This document shows, one piece after another, positions 26,480 through 38,456 of a DNA stretch of 64,000 nucleotides. Every line of letters begins with the position of its first letter. Positions within the stretch are counted from its first letter, which is position 1. Both the position numbers and the translations under genes were made by a program. The stretch is from contig OZ023262.1 in the NCBI GenBank assembly GCA_964006375.1, positions 91,957,654 through 92,021,653 on the forward strand. Reading direction: 5' to 3'. Source of the DNA: Tillus elongatus (Eukaryota; Arthropoda; Insecta; Coleoptera; Cleridae). Under the pieces are notes generated by a model, which did no database searches, had not been told where the DNA came from, and worked only from the letters and a program-made list of their open reading frames with translations.

Positions 26480-26970
26480 CATTAAATGGCATCAAAAAGA
26501 TGTGAAAAGCACGAAGGTTAAAGACGATGTAAAGAACAAATACTGTTGCAGTGGGCAGCTGAATGTAATGATCTGCCTTTAGAAGAAAGTAATGTATCAG
26601 AAGCAGAAAAGGATAACACAACGTACATATGTTTCAAATTGGTCTTCGGGGGTATTCTGAATCCAGTAGTGATGATGGTAAGGATAATTGAGAGGATGCT
26701 GCTAACGATATTGGTAATCCGACCTTTGCATCAACGTGAGGCTACATTGATACAACTGGTCTGGATTGGAGTCTGGAACCTCCAGCAAAAAAATAAAATT
26801 CAACCACATAGCGTTATTTCGCGGGCACCAACACTGACAAGAAAGCACATTTCACCAAAAAAAAAAGCATTCCGCTTCTTTGCAACTCCAGTTATTATTC
26901 AAGAAATTGTGAACTGTACTAATTTATAATTGAAACGTATTTACGGGGCAAACGAAAAACCGTGGAAAGG
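26480..26970 (+). pseudogene. Possible decayed piggyBac-like transposase N-terminal region
   Basis: Fragments in shifting frames read WSLEPPAKK (about 26,770-26,795) and then KKKAFRFFATPVIIQEIVNCTN (about 26,860-26,927), which recall the N-terminal part of piggyBac-family transposases before the catalytic domain. Many frameshifts and stops are present and no catalytic Asp was found. The assignment rests on remembered family style and is weak. The alternative is an unrelated degraded transposon. Confidence 0.3.
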
Positions 26971-26989
26971 TGTAACCGCTGACGACCGA

Positions 26990-27510
26990 GAATCGTTATA
27001 ATTGCGTCGATTATAATCCCAAATTATTTCACAACATTCTTACAAAACACCCGGAAAAACTCAATGTTTGGGCTGAAATTTTAGGTGACAATATTGTTGC
27101 TTTTTTATTATCTGGCAATCTGACTGGAGGTATGTATCTGAAGTTGTTGACGGACATTATCAAGATTGATGAGCATTATTATCTCGTATACCAGTCAGTA
27201 TTTCAACAGGATTCCGCTCCTCCATACTACCATTTGGCCGCACGGAAATATCTTGACCACAGATTTCCAAATCGTTGGGTTGAGAAAAGAGGTTCCATAG
27301 AATAACCCGCACGATCGCGAGATTTATCACCTCTAGATTTTTTTGTGGTGTCACATAAAAGTAAAATTTATTTTACTCAGCCGGCGTATCGTAAACTAAT
27401 ACCGATAAATTACTTCAGTAATGTCACGGAAGGTGTGCCGACGTTTTGAACAAAACTTGTAATATTATATGAAGGCTGGTAGTAAAAATTTTGAACACTG
27501 GATAAACAGA
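26990..27510 (+). pseudogene. DDE_3-type transposase C-terminal remnant
   Basis: Plus-strand fragments read HPEKLNVWAEILGDNIVAF, then VFQQDSAPPYYHLAARKYL with the second catalytic Asp, then FPNRWVEKRGSIE followed by a TAG, and ARSRDLSPLDFF with the third catalytic Asp. This is the standard order of the mariner-superfamily DDE_3 core. Frameshifts follow, and the N-terminal half with the first Asp is missing. It is a different lineage from the copy at 4,682-5,804. Confidence 0.8.
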
Positions 27511-27814
27511 CATGTAAGTTTTTGATAAATATATTACTCTGTAGAAATCTGAAAAATATGAATTAATAACTTCGAAGGAAAGAACTCTGAAAGGACGTGA
27601 ACAGAAGTGAGAACTCAGAGAGGACTCAGCAGGGACTCGGAAGGACTAAATTTAGATTTGGTAAGTAACTAAGCAAGGTTCGGCGCGAGTAGCCCTATAT
27701 AGCGTTTCCTTAACAAGAAAGGTAAGGTCGGTATTTGCAGAAAATCCCCATAGATTAATTCTCAAAAGCTATTTAGAAATATTTAATAATACATTAAGTG
27801 AAGATTGGAACCTG
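27511..27814. other. No recognisable feature
   Basis: Contains a purine-rich stretch with repeated gaactc/gactc motifs near 27,590-27,650; nothing else. Confidence 0.35.
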
Positions 27815-27970
27815 TGATGATCACTGATAAGCACACTTGGAGAACCCAAATCACCACAATATATTTAAAAAAAGACCTGACGCTCGTTTCACTAACAAAG
27901 TTAGTGTCATCAGTGGATGAAAAATTCTGAGAGAGATAATTTTATTATGCTTAAGAATATATCTGTGGCT
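27815..27970 (+). repeat. Single end of the 11.8-14.8 kb inverted-repeat family
   Basis: The phrase gatgatcactgataag, then cgctcgtttcactaacaaag and gtgtcatcagtggatga, resembles the ends at 11,811-11,915 and 14,750-14,838. Only one end is present. Confidence 0.55.
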
Positions 27971-28029
27971 ATTAACCGAAGAAAGTATTGTCTGGAAGTA
28001 ATGAGGTAGAAAATAGATAAAGATGTACT

Positions 28030-28400
28030 AACGTTTTTTCATTATCGATGTAAAGGAGCGTGTGTGTGTGTGTGTTTTTGTTTCTTTAACGTCGGCCTAT
28101 TTCAGGTCAGGGAGCAGTTTCTCCTCACTATCCTGGAAATTTTACCGAACCCCTGCCTTTCTGTAAGAAGGGTAGGGATCTTTAACGTGCCCAACATCGC
28201 ATGGACACGGGACCGACGGCTTTACGCCCCTCCGAAGGGCGGAACGTGCAGACATTCAACTTGCTCAAATACAATGTCAGAACCTCGGTTGATGTTAATG
28301 CCACAGTTTGTACTGAAAAAGTGAAAAGAGAACCCTGGGATCGAACCTAGTACTCTCGGGTTCAGAGGCACACGTTCTTACCCCTGAACCACCGAGGCTC
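28030..28400 (-). repeat. tRNA-derived SINE
   Basis: The minus-strand head (28,400-28,330) is tRNA-like: box A-type tggttcaggggtaaga and box B-type aggttcgatcccag. The body contains a conserved-looking GC-richer block (28,140-28,260), and the element ends at a (GT)n run at 28,060-28,074. It is not a functional tRNA because the anticodon arm and spacing are wrong. Confidence 0.75.
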
Positions 28401-29730
28401 TGATGTAAAGGAGATTAGAGAATATAAGGAACCGGCAATTTAATAAAATATGAATTTTCCCAAAAGTCGGGTTACCAATAAAATAAGTGGCGGGTAAGAT
28501 ATCAAAACATTTGCGTATCAGTGTGGTTTTTCCAACAACCTCGTTGTAGATTGACGTTGATTCGCTATTGTTTTATTTAAAAACATCATGACTGGCCATG
28601 AATTGGTTAAGAAGCGATGCGAAATTGTTGCGCTGATGAGCAGTTTAAATATCTTCCCTGCTCCTATGGTGAGTAGTGTTGGATTTACGTTAATATCTTG
28701 AATTGTTACGGAGTTATTTGACTGAGACACAAAATGTCCCTGTACATAGCATTTGGGGATATATTTCATAGAAGCTGATGTATCAGGCTTTGCAATACTA
28801 ATGCGCCAGACTGTATAATCTTCAGCTACTCAATAAACAAGTGGCATAACAACCAGGTTTATGACGTCTAAACGAGGCATAAGTTTCGAGCATTTATACA
28901 CTGTTTTATAATAACCTAGGCCGTGGCAGTGTTTATTAAAATTTTGTTTGTAGATCCTAGTAAGCAGTACAAAACTATAAAACTTAGCTTGCTTTGTCCT
29001 GCGTGCAAAATTTTAATTGTTCTGGATTACCTGTACTGAAATATACAGAACAATGCACATACTGTCACGTTTTTGTACGTGTATAACCAGCGCTGTTATT
29101 GCAGTTATTTTCATACAGCATTTCTAGTTTATACGCTCAATATCCGAATCGGCACATTGGTAGAGATTTATATTTGAAACTCATGCAAAATAAATACCAG
29201 ACGACCGTATAGCTTATAATTTACTAATTTATTAGCATATCTTATTATTAAGCAGATACTGTTAACACATTATGAACAGTGTTTTGTTGGATTTGAATTA
29301 TTTAAGGTAATATTAAAATTTATTTATATACAGTAAACAAATAGGAACTAATATTAAGTACAGATGTAAAGAAAACCCGTCTAGTTTTTATCTGTAACTG
29401 GGTTCACGTCTCATCGTATAATTAGGCACAATAAAATTGATAGGGGCTTTAAATTTTTCTCTTATCTGACGATGTCATAAAAGACAAAAGCGGTACAGAG
29501 AAGCAAACATACATACATGAGGCAAGAGAAGAATTTTATGCATCTGTATTCCATATGGAACAGTTATACCATGCAAGGGCAGCAATAATTTATGAGCTGA
29601 TATTACAACTTAAGAACTCCGAAGGTTATACATCAGCCACACACTTTTATAATTGTTATTTGTTTTACTTGGTTCCGACTTGCAGCAGGAAATAGAGAGA
29701 GAAAAAATAGGTGGAAGGTGATCCTTAGAT
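28401..29730. other. No recognisable feature
   Basis: About 1.3 kb with no gene family, tandem repeat or inverted repeat recognised. The 83-codon ORF at 28,518-28,769 (minus) has no support. Confidence 0.45.
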
Positions 29731-29734
29731 GTTT

Positions 29735-30218
29735 TTTTTATATTTCAACAACACACCATGAGGGCTTACAGCCTAAATACTATCGTACTGTGGGTGTCGA
29801 CAAGGAGGAAAGAGGCAACTTGTTAATTCTGGACCTGAAGGTTTGGAGGTTCGGAGGAGAAGGAGAAACATGTGCCGGCAAGGAATTCCACAACTTGGAA
29901 GTCCTCTATGTCTGGTGACCTGGACAGTAAAATGGTGCATTCGCTCTGTTCCTCTGGTAAATCTGTTGGGGGCAGCAGGTGGAGGAACTATGGAAGAAAG
30001 CTCCTCTGAGCAGTGCCCGTGCAGATATCTATAAAAGAGAGAGGTCACCAACGCCACGTCGGTGGGCAAGGGATGACAGCCTTTGGGTGAGGGTAGGGTC
30101 ACCGATGAGACGTATAGCTCTCTTCTGAATGGAGTCCAGGATATCGAGTGTAGAAGCGGCAGCGGCACCCCAGATGTGGGAGCAGTAGTCGAGGATTGGC
30201 CTTATTTGTGAAGTACGT

Positions 30219-30300
<82 letters not shown>

Positions 30301-30745
30301 CTGGTGAAAAGTATTTGCGAGTCCCGAAGAGGAAACCTAATTGCTTAGCAGCCGCTTTTGCAATTGATGTGACATGTTGGTGCCAATTGAGATTTCAACC
30401 CACAGAAATGCCAACAAGTGAAAAGGACTCATTACTTTGAATAAGATGGTTGTTCATTGTGATGGGTCTAGGGCTGGTGTATCTCTTATGAGATAGAAAG
30501 CAAGACAGAAATTTGGCGGAGTTGAATTATACAAGCTTTCTACTTCCCGAGTCAAATATTTTTTGGAGGTCCACAGAGACAGAACCCTCCATGAGTCTGC
30601 GATCCTTATCTAATTGGGCTAAATAGACAGGCTTAGATTATTGTATATTTGAGTGGAGGGTGCTCTTGTCCGCGTAACAGTGAACTGGGTTGGATATGCT
30701 AGAGAAGAGGTCATTGATGTGGAGAAGAAACAAAGTAGGGGCTAT
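29735..30745 (-). pseudogene. Jockey-like retrotransposon fragment, second copy, split by (TA)n
   Basis: Closely matches 19,106-20,080: the same 3' end (caacacaccatgagggctta at 29,748) and the same reverse-transcriptase C-terminal text. A (TA)n array (30,223-30,299) sits inside the coding region where the first copy has only ggtatagagattagct. The copy is 5' truncated near 30,745, just upstream of the YADD block. Several substitutions break the frame. Confidence 0.82.
30223..30299. repeat. (TA)n microsatellite inside a retrotransposon copy
   Basis: About 38 TA units, absent from the sister copy at 19.6 kb, so gained after the two copies separated. Confidence 0.95.
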
Positions 30746-30779
30746 TGTTGTTTACAAACTTCTAAAAAATTACATACTA

Positions 30780-31445
<666 letters not shown>

Positions 31446-31534
31446 AGTTTAGTTAAGTTGGTGCCTTTTTGGATATTTATTTGTAGGTTTAGTGAAGTTT
31501 ATGGTTTAACGGTCTATAATTGTTTTCAAGCTAA

Positions 31535-32620
31535 TTTTCGTAGAACAAATTCGTTAATGCATTTTTGCATTTTTTATCGAAATATGATGCGTTTGTAAGA
31601 AAAAAATCGGAACGCAGTAAGTGCGTTTTGGTAGCGAATTTTCGGTAAATTTGCAGTTTAGCTCCCGAACGCTTTTCAAAAAACTGTTTTCAGAAACCTG
31701 CCTAGGACCCCCCCTGGATCCACAAACCCCAAGAAAAATTTCTTGTTCACACTCCCCAAGGAAGTTATGGGACCAGGAGTGAGTAGGGGTGTATAATTTT
31801 TTTTAGCCAATTTTCGTAGAACAAATTCGTTAATGCATTTTTGCATTTTTTATCGAAATATGATGCGTTTGTAAGAAAAAATCTGGACGCAGTAAGTGCG
31901 TTTTGGTAGCGAATTTTCGGTAAATTTGCAGTTTAGCTCCCGAACGCTTTTCAAAAAACTGTTTTCAGAAACCTGCCTAGAGCCCTAGATCCACAAACCC
32001 CAAGAAAAATTTCTTGTTCAGACGCCACCACCCCGCCCCCCATGAAAGTTGCGTGACCAGGAGTGGGTAGGGGTGTATACTTTTTTTTTAGCTAATTTTC
32101 GTAGAATAATTTCGTTAATGCATTTTTGCATTTTTTATCGAAATATGATGCGTTTGTAATAAAAAAATCTGGACGCAGTAAGTGCGTTTTGGTAGCGAAT
32201 TTTCGGGAAATTTGCAGTTTAGCTCCCGAACGCTTTTCAAAAAACTGTAGCTCCCGAACGCTTTTCCAAAAACTGTTTCCAGAAATCTGCCTAGGGCCCC
32301 CCCTGGATCCACAAACCCCAAGAAAAATTTCTTGTTCATACTCCCCAAGGAAGTTATGGGACCAGGAGTGAGTAGGGGTGTATAATTTTTTTAGCCAATT
32401 TTCGTAGAATAAATTCGTTAATGCATTTTTGCATTTTTTATCGAAATATGATGCGTTTGTAAGAAAAAAATCTGGACGCAGTAAGTGCGTTTTGGTAGCG
32501 AATTTTCGGTAAATTTGCAGTTTAGCTCCCGAACGCTTTTCAAAAAACTGTTTTCAGAAACCTGCCTAGACCCCTGGATCCAAAAACCCCAAGAAAAATT
32601 TCATGAGTCATCTCTGTTAT
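31535..32620. repeat. Tandem array, four units of about 270-300 bp
   Basis: The landmark acgcagtaagtgcgttttgg occurs at about 31,613, 31,885, 32,173 and 32,474 (intervals 272, 288, 301). Each unit has atgcatttttgcatttttta, the MITE-end motif, gcagtttagctcccgaacgc and a ccaagaaaaatttcttg phrase. Unit 3 has an internal 30-bp duplication. ORFs within are array artefacts. The unit is a MITE end joined to unrelated sequence. Confidence 0.9.
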
Positions 32621-32779
32621 TAGTGGAGGTACAATATAGTTCAGATGGGTACAGTTGTTTAACTATTCACGAGCATCTCGAAAGGGGTATGGCCATTTTA
32701 CTTTGGATTTTGGGATGATCACTTATTTTAGCGGGCACAAATAAAACTAGCATCGCATGTAGCAACATAACGCTGGGGC

Positions 32780-33105
32780 TTTATTGGTTTAATTTTTTTT
32801 TTTGGCTTAATATTTCCAATTCAAAGCAAATATTGCATTAATATTTTTTTCTCGCTATATAATAAATATTGAAATCACTATATCAGTGTAATATTGAATA
32901 AATATTGGTTTTTCTTCAAGGAAGTGGCATAAAGTCATTACACAAAAACAATATGAATCCAATATTGCATTAATATATTTTTTCGGTATATACTAAACAT
33001 TGCAATACTATATTTCTCTAATATTGAAGAAATATTAGTTCTCGCTCAAGGAAGGGGTAACACTCCATGACAGCATCAATATAAAGCCAATATTGCATTT
33101 ATATT
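32780..33105. repeat. AATATT-rich degenerate tandem repeat
   Basis: Two to three units of about 115-120 bp containing aatattgcattaatat, with ttcaaggaag or ctcaaggaag at the boundary. Similar AATATT-rich sequence is at 55,770-56,150. Confidence 0.6.
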
Positions 33106-33313
<208 letters not shown>

Positions 33314-33424
33314 GTAGGTAATGGGGCACTCTGGCGAGACAGGTAGTGGGGGTAGGAGTGGGGGTACCCCCACCCCTCCCCTAGGGGCGGAGCCCCACCC
33401 CTTGGGGGCGTGGCCACGCCCCAA

Positions 33425-33492
33425 GATGGCGGACCCAAAATGGCGGACCCAAAATGGAGGAACCAAAATGGCGGAACCAAAATGGCGGAATA
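33425..33492. repeat. Short tandem repeat of accaaaatggcgga type
   Basis: About five units of 14-16 bp. The GCCATTTT motif (complement) also recurs elsewhere in the TIR, for example at 33,720-33,765 and 37,105. Confidence 0.85.
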
Positions 33493-34096
33493 AAACATGG
33501 TGCCTTTCGCTTTTAAAGATGGTTGAAGACTCCATTATTTAAAGTTACGTCACCTCAACCTTTAGAGCCGACAAATGAGAGTGAGGTTGATAAGCGAGAA
33601 TAATGGTATAGGTCGAAGACTCCATGATTTAAAGTTACGCCCCTATTAAAACAAACCATACATAAAGCTTTTGTTATTAGACATAAGACATAATAATTAA
33701 TATGTTTAATATTAGAGGCGGAACCAAAACGGAGGAACCAAAATGGCGGAATAAAAATGGCGGAATGAAAGATGGAAGCCTAACCTGTGATACCTTAAGC
33801 TGACATATATACCCCTGACATTATAAAAAATGGCGGCTTTCGTTCTTAAAGATGGTGCCTTTCGCTTTTAAATATGGTTGAAGACTCCATTATTTAAAGT
33901 TACGTCACCCCAACCTTTAGAGCCGACAAATGAGAGTGAGGTTGATAAGCGAGAATAATGGTATAGGTCGAAGACTCCATGATTTAAAGTTACGCCCCTA
34001 TTAAAACAAACCATACATAAAGCTTTTGTTATTAGACATAAGACATAATAATTAATATGTTTAATATTAGACAGACTATTAGATTTCGCATAGAAA

Positions 34097-34423
34097 TTAG
34101 CCGAACGCCACAATTGTTATATGGGTAGGTTCTAAAAATAACACACAGAGGTCGTTGGCAAACAAAAGAAGGAAGTTCAGAAACAAAATAGACAACAGGT
34201 TCAAATAGGAAACCAAACTTAAATATCGTAGAGACAATAGAGGTCGCTGGCAAAACAAAGAAGGAAGCTCAGAAACAAAATGGACAACAGGTTCAACTCT
34301 TAAAAATAGGAACTTTTTTAGCCTTATGTGTGGGCGCGGCAAGTAGTTGATTTTATTTTGAAAGAGATACAGGTTCGATTCCTGATATATGCTCCTTGAT
34401 ATGGTAGCGTCAAACAAATACAA
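34097..34423 (-). CDS. TIR-embedded ORF, doubtful
   Basis: A 108-codon frame whose first 98 codons or so are also present in the right TIR at 50,712-51,011 (plus). Identity between the arms is expected from the TIR itself, so it does not show coding. The translation is hydrophobic and Leu/Phe-rich and resembles no family I know. Confidence 0.15.
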   Translation of the reverse strand: MYLFDATISRSIYQESNLYLFQNKINYLPRPHIRLKKFLFLRVEPVVHFVSELPSLFCQRPLLSLRYLSLVSYLNLLSILFLNFLLLFANDLCVLFLEPTHITIVAFG

Positions 34424-34564
34424 AGAGGTACTGAATAACTAAACAGTAAGCTTAGAAACAATGGTTGGTTACAGGTTCAATTCCTTTCTTAAGCTAACCC
34501 CCACGTGTTTAGTGTCATGTTACTCGTCTAAGTAAGCAGAATTAAAAAATGGCGACTAAAATAA

Positions 34565-35320
34565 GATAAAAAACTTAAAACCCTTATCGCGGAAGATCCG
34601 TGAGATGTACGATAGAACCAATACATGCACGGTGTTAAGGAGGCCAAATCAAAGTGGAATATACAATAAAATGGCCACTTCCGGTCTAAACTTTAAATCC
34701 TTATATCTTTTGAACGGAAAGTGATAGAAATGAACTATCTTTAAAAATATATTGTTTCGTAACAAGCTCTACAAGAAAATGAGATAAAAAACTTTAAACC
34801 CTTATCGCGGAAGATCCGTGAGATGTACGAGAGAACCAATACATGCACGGTGTTAAGGAGGCCAAATCAAATTGGAATATACAATAAAATGGCCACTTCC
34901 GGTCTAAACTTTAAATCGTTATATCTTTTGAACGACAAGTGATAGAAAGGAACCGACTTCAAAAATGTATGTTTCGTAACAAGGTCTACAAGAAAATGAG
35001 ATAAAAAACTTTAAACCCTTATCGCGGAAGATCCGTGAGATGTACGAGAGAACCAATACATGCATGGTGTTAAGGAGGTCAAATCAAAGTGGAATATACA
35101 ATAAAATGGCCACTTCCGGTCTAAACTTTAAATCGTTATATCTTTTGAATGGAAAGTGATAGAAAGGAACCGACTTCAAAAATGTATGTTTCGTAACAAG
35201 GTCTACAAGAAACTGAGATAAAAAACTTCAAATCCTTATCGCGGAAGATCGGCGAGATGTACGATAGAACCAATACATACACGCTGTTCAGCAAAGCAAA
35301 CTCTATAAGCATATTCAATA
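34565..35320. repeat. 217-bp tandem repeat in the left TIR, about 3.4 units
   Basis: gataaaaaact and tatcgcggaagatccgtgag recur about every 217 bp (34,567, 34,783, 35,000, 35,217). Each unit contains an actttaaat phrase and cacttccggt. The right TIR has only about 1.3 units (50,290-50,575). Confidence 0.9.
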
Positions 35321-35529
35321 AAAATGTTACTTCCGGTAGACACTTCCGGTATAGCTATTCTTAGAGCTACATACATGTGTGACACATCAAAATAATCGTC
35401 TTGTTGAACAGAAGAAATATAATATTTAAGTAAGTTAGAACAAGCTGTATTAACACCTAAAACCAACACACACTCTCTTGTAGTAGGTATAGATGGTTCC
35501 TTCTGGAGCCACCACCGCCACTCCGCCAC
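35236..35529 (-). CDS. TIR-embedded ORF of 97 codons, doubtful
   Basis: Opens MAEWRWWLQKEP from the GC-rich CCACC repeat and has a matching frame in the right arm (50,033-50,248), where a small indel shortens it to 71 codons. The loss of frame in the second arm argues against selection for protein. No family is recognised. Confidence 0.2.
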   Translation of the reverse strand: MAEWRWWLQKEPSIPTTRECVLVLGVNTACSNLLKYYISSVQQDDYFDVSHMYVALRIAIPEVSTGSNIFIEYAYRVCFAEQRVCIGSIVHLADLPR

Positions 35530-35660
35530 CGGTGGTGGCGGTGGTGGTGGTGGAACTGACCAGACCCGACGACCCCCGAGCTAACCCGAGCACAAGGTGG
35601 TGGACCCGACGACCTCCGAGCTAACCCGAACACAAGGTGGCGGAGTCACTGACTAGACCC
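35510..35660. repeat. GC-rich palindromic block with about 55-bp tandem units
   Basis: ccgccaccggtggtggcgg at 35,524 is the centre of an imperfect GC palindrome. It is followed by two units of gacccgacgacc..gagctaacccga. The mirror block is at 49,920-50,060 in the right arm. Confidence 0.8.
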
Positions 35661-35795
35661 GAATATCTCCACCACCTGACTTCGTATTTAACCCGAACAA
35701 GTAGCGAACTAACCTGAGATGACGTAATCAAAAGCCAACTAACCTGTATTAGGTAAACGAGGAACCGCCATTTAAAATAACATGTGTAATTATTA

Positions 35796-37040
35796 GTAAT
35801 AAACCACATGCCAAAGACTAACCTGGTTATTAAAATCAAATCAATTTAAAAGTATCTCATTAGAATTAATATAAAGAACGTCGTATGTAGGATGAAAATT
35901 AAGTCGATCGAATTAAATAAAGCGAAATAAAACGTTATGATTTTAGTGCAAACGCTTAAATGTTACACCAACCACCAGCTGATTAGCCGTTATCACAAGT
36001 GTTTCCGCTTTAGGTGAATAGCCTGCCAGTAACAGTTTAAATCGTCAGTCAGGCGCGATCATGACAATTATGTGTTTAATAATTTTTTGAATCGTACCTA
36101 AAATGCATCAGATGTTTAAGTGTATTACTGGTTGATTACATTTAAATAAAACAAGGTTATTTTTTAATAGCTGGAGACGCTATATGTCTTACATAACGCA
36201 TTGCTCTTTTGGAAATCTGTTTACAGGTGTTATTAATATGGAACTAGTTATTTTGTGTAAAGCGTGAACATTGGTGTTGGTGACTTTGTATCAAAATGTG
36301 TCTAGTTTTTTGTGAAAAATCAGAACTAAAACGTTTTACGAAAATAAGCTAAGTCTGGAGGCAATGACTAAGTCTGGTGAGTTGGTGTACTAATTTTTTG
36401 AGATAGAAATGAGCTTAAAACCTGGGTACAGCAAGTGTGTTATGATAGCGAATTTTCAGATAAATTTAAATAGAAGTAAAAACCTTTTTATACTTTATCC
36501 GACGACTGTTTCACAGTTTTTGATATAGAAATGAGCTTAAAACCTGGGTACAGCAAGTGCGTTATGGTAGCGAATTTTCAGATAAATTTTCTGACGCTAA
36601 ATAATCTGATACAAAATATTTTAGCATTGTTTTTGCTATATAGTTTTTATATCGCAAACTTACGAGTGTTATACAAATGAGCTTAAAACTTGAAGACAGC
36701 AAGTGCTTTATGGTAGTGAATTTTCATATAAAGCTTCTGGCACTAAATATTTGTAAATTTCCATAGAAAGCAGTTAATACAAAAATATTTTATTATAACG
36801 GAAACCTACCAAATTTGTTTATCATAACTTTTCTTGATATGATGTATAGAAAAATAACCTCGGTTCTAGGGACATCTGAAGAAATTTTTCAAAGGCTTGT
36901 TGAATTTAAAATTTTAGTTTTTAGGATTTGGAGCGAAATATTGATTATAGAAAAACTGTGTTACCTAAAAATGTTTTAAGGTTAGCGTATGCACCCAATA
37001 AATTTTTATTAGTTGGTTGAAACACTAGATGCAAAGTCAA
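35796..37040. repeat. Insertion in the left TIR containing three degenerate MITE ends
   Basis: Absent from the right arm. It carries three copies of the phrase cagcaagtgcgttatggtag (36,424, 36,549 and, changed, 36,696), each followed by cgaattttca or tgaattttca. A 65-bp phrase starting caaaagccaacta is found on both sides (35,729 and 37,038), as if duplicated on insertion. No gene is seen. Confidence 0.7.
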
Positions 37041-37256
37041 AAGCCAACTAGCCTGTATTATGTAAACGAGTAATCACCATTTAAATGACGTGTGTAAATA
37101 TGGCGGCTAGCGCATGCGTACAAGTAATTTGTTTATTAAAGTCCTACGTGTTTGGTATTAAATGAATCGTCTTGATTCACATATTAAGTTAAAAGCAATA
37201 AAACTCAACACGGCATAAAAGCTCAGCTGTAAGAGTAATAATAATAATTAGATAAG

Positions 37257-37264
37257 TATAAAAG
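37257..37264 (+). promoter_or_regulatory. TATA box of the leftmost Polinton gene
   Basis: TATAAAAG 55 bp upstream of ATG 37,319. The phrase agttgagaatttcaaac follows. The same TATA plus phrase occurs, inverted, before the rightmost gene (49,349-49,373). Confidence 0.7.
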
Positions 37265-37318
37265 TTGAGAATTTCAAACGGAGCATTTAGTTGAAAACTG
37301 AAGCAGAACGAGTATAAT

Positions 37319-38245
37319 ATGGTGAACAACGGTAGAAAACGAAAATCTGCTAAAGCAGAAAATAGTGGTGGTAAAAAACTTAAAGTGCTACAAGACGTCT
37401 TACTGGGTAATGCAATAGAAAGTATTATTCCAAAAGAAGAACCAAAAACGTTGGGAAACATGATAAGTGAACTATGTACATTATATCCAACAGCAGAGGT
37501 TGATGAACAGCAGAATCAAGCTATAGAAAATATAATTAATGCAGCATATCCAACAAACCTACAAACACCATATCAACCTACGCAAGAAGATATTTTCAAT
37601 CAGAAGCTGGTAGAAATCACTAATAAAAGCATCGAGAAAAAATTGAAAACAGAAGACTGTGAACTGATGTGTCAAACAACTTTTTCTCTTACGTCGAACG
37701 GCCAGAAGCTGCTTAGCATTGGCGTTAACCCAGTTTTAAATTTTTTGCCGTTAATTAAATTATCTCAGAAGAACTGTAATATACCTGTGTTTTTTGATGT
37801 GTGGACATTTGAAGAATTTTTAAACGTATTACCTACGATAATTTACAATTTGGAAAACAAATCTATAGAAACTAGTGAAACATATACTTTAACCAAATAT
37901 CTTGTTAAATCACAAAGAAAAACTGTAAGTTTTAAGCTGAAACTCTGTGGTAAGGAATATGTAATTAATTTTAACTTGTCAATTCAATCACTTAAAATAC
38001 TAGAAGATATCGGTTGTGTAGCTAAAGATTTATTGTTAGAACTAAGCTGTAAAAGTTTCTTTAATTTGGAGATGTTTGCTGATGATTTAAGGACCGAATT
38101 AGCTAAATTTAGAGACATTTCCCTAATTAGATGTGCCTTTTTCGTAGCTAGAGAAAGATATAGTGATACTTTAAGCATGGTATGTGAATTTGTTACAAAA
38201 TACCAACACGTACTTAATGATATTGTAAACTATCGCAAATTTTAA
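37319..38245 (+). CDS. Polinton-encoded protein of unknown function, 308 aa
   Basis: The leftmost gene, transcribed inward from a TATAAAAG promoter, with an AATAAA signal at 38,259-38,264. The N-terminus is strongly basic (GRKRKSAKAE then GGKKLK, residues 5-22), a plausible nuclear localisation signal. An acidic or neutral middle and a largely helical, Leu/Phe-rich C-terminal half (residues about 130-308) follow. I see no polymerase, helicase, nuclease or capsid motif and do not recognise the family. Its intact frame, in an element where several genes are broken, is notable. It occupies the end of the element where other Polintons often place replication or accessory genes, but that is context only. 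Confidence 0.8.
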   Translation: MVNNGRKRKSAKAENSGGKKLKVLQDVLLGNAIESIIPKEEPKTLGNMISELCTLYPTAEVDEQQNQAIENIINAAYPTNLQTPYQPTQEDIFNQKLVEITNKSIEKKLKTEDCELMCQTTFSLTSNGQKLLSIGVNPVLNFLPLIKLSQKNCNIPVFFDVWTFEEFLNVLPTIIYNLENKSIETSETYTLTKYLVKSQRKTVSFKLKLCGKEYVINFNLSIQSLKILEDIGCVAKDLLLELSCKSFFNLEMFADDLRTELAKFRDISLIRCAFFVARERYSDTLSMVCEFVTKYQHVLNDIVNYRKF

Positions 38246-38456
38246 ATGTATAAATTGTAATAAAGAAATTATGAAAAATATTCGTTTTATTGAATAATTT
38301 TTACAAGGATATGTGTCAACACTGTTTAAAAATAAAAAATCTGAGAACACTATCTACATCCTCCGGAAAAACACATTAGGACCAGATGTTTCCAACGACA
38401 AATTAACCGCTATCTACATCCTCCAGAAACTCTATAGGATGTTTCCAACGACTAAT

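Larger units (their letters stand above)
33314..37190. repeat. Left Polinton TIR, enlarged by duplications and an insertion
   Basis: From the outer tip: a GC-rich block (33,340-33,425); aatggcgga repeats (33,425-33,492); a 217-bp direct repeat (33,496-33,712 and 33,850-34,072); a core matching the right arm (34,136-35,780); an inserted 1.25-kb block (35,796-37,040) flanked by a duplicated 65-bp phrase; and an inner end with tagcgcatgcgtacaagtaa (37,112) shared with the right arm. Confidence 0.85.

Noticed and set aside
26546..26929. 127-codon ORF as an intact gene
   Set aside because: The open frame crosses several decayed transposase-like fragments that lie in other frames.
34097..34423. 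TIR ORFs conserved in both arms as real genes
   Set aside because: Identity is expected from the inverted repeat; the 35,236 ORF loses frame in the other arm.
34565..35320. CRISPR-like array in the left TIR
   Set aside because: Units are 217 bp with no short repeat-spacer alternation; the genome is eukaryotic.
37319..38245. The 308-aa gene as a divergent DNA polymerase
   Set aside because: No exonuclease or palm motifs, and it is far too short; kept as unknown.
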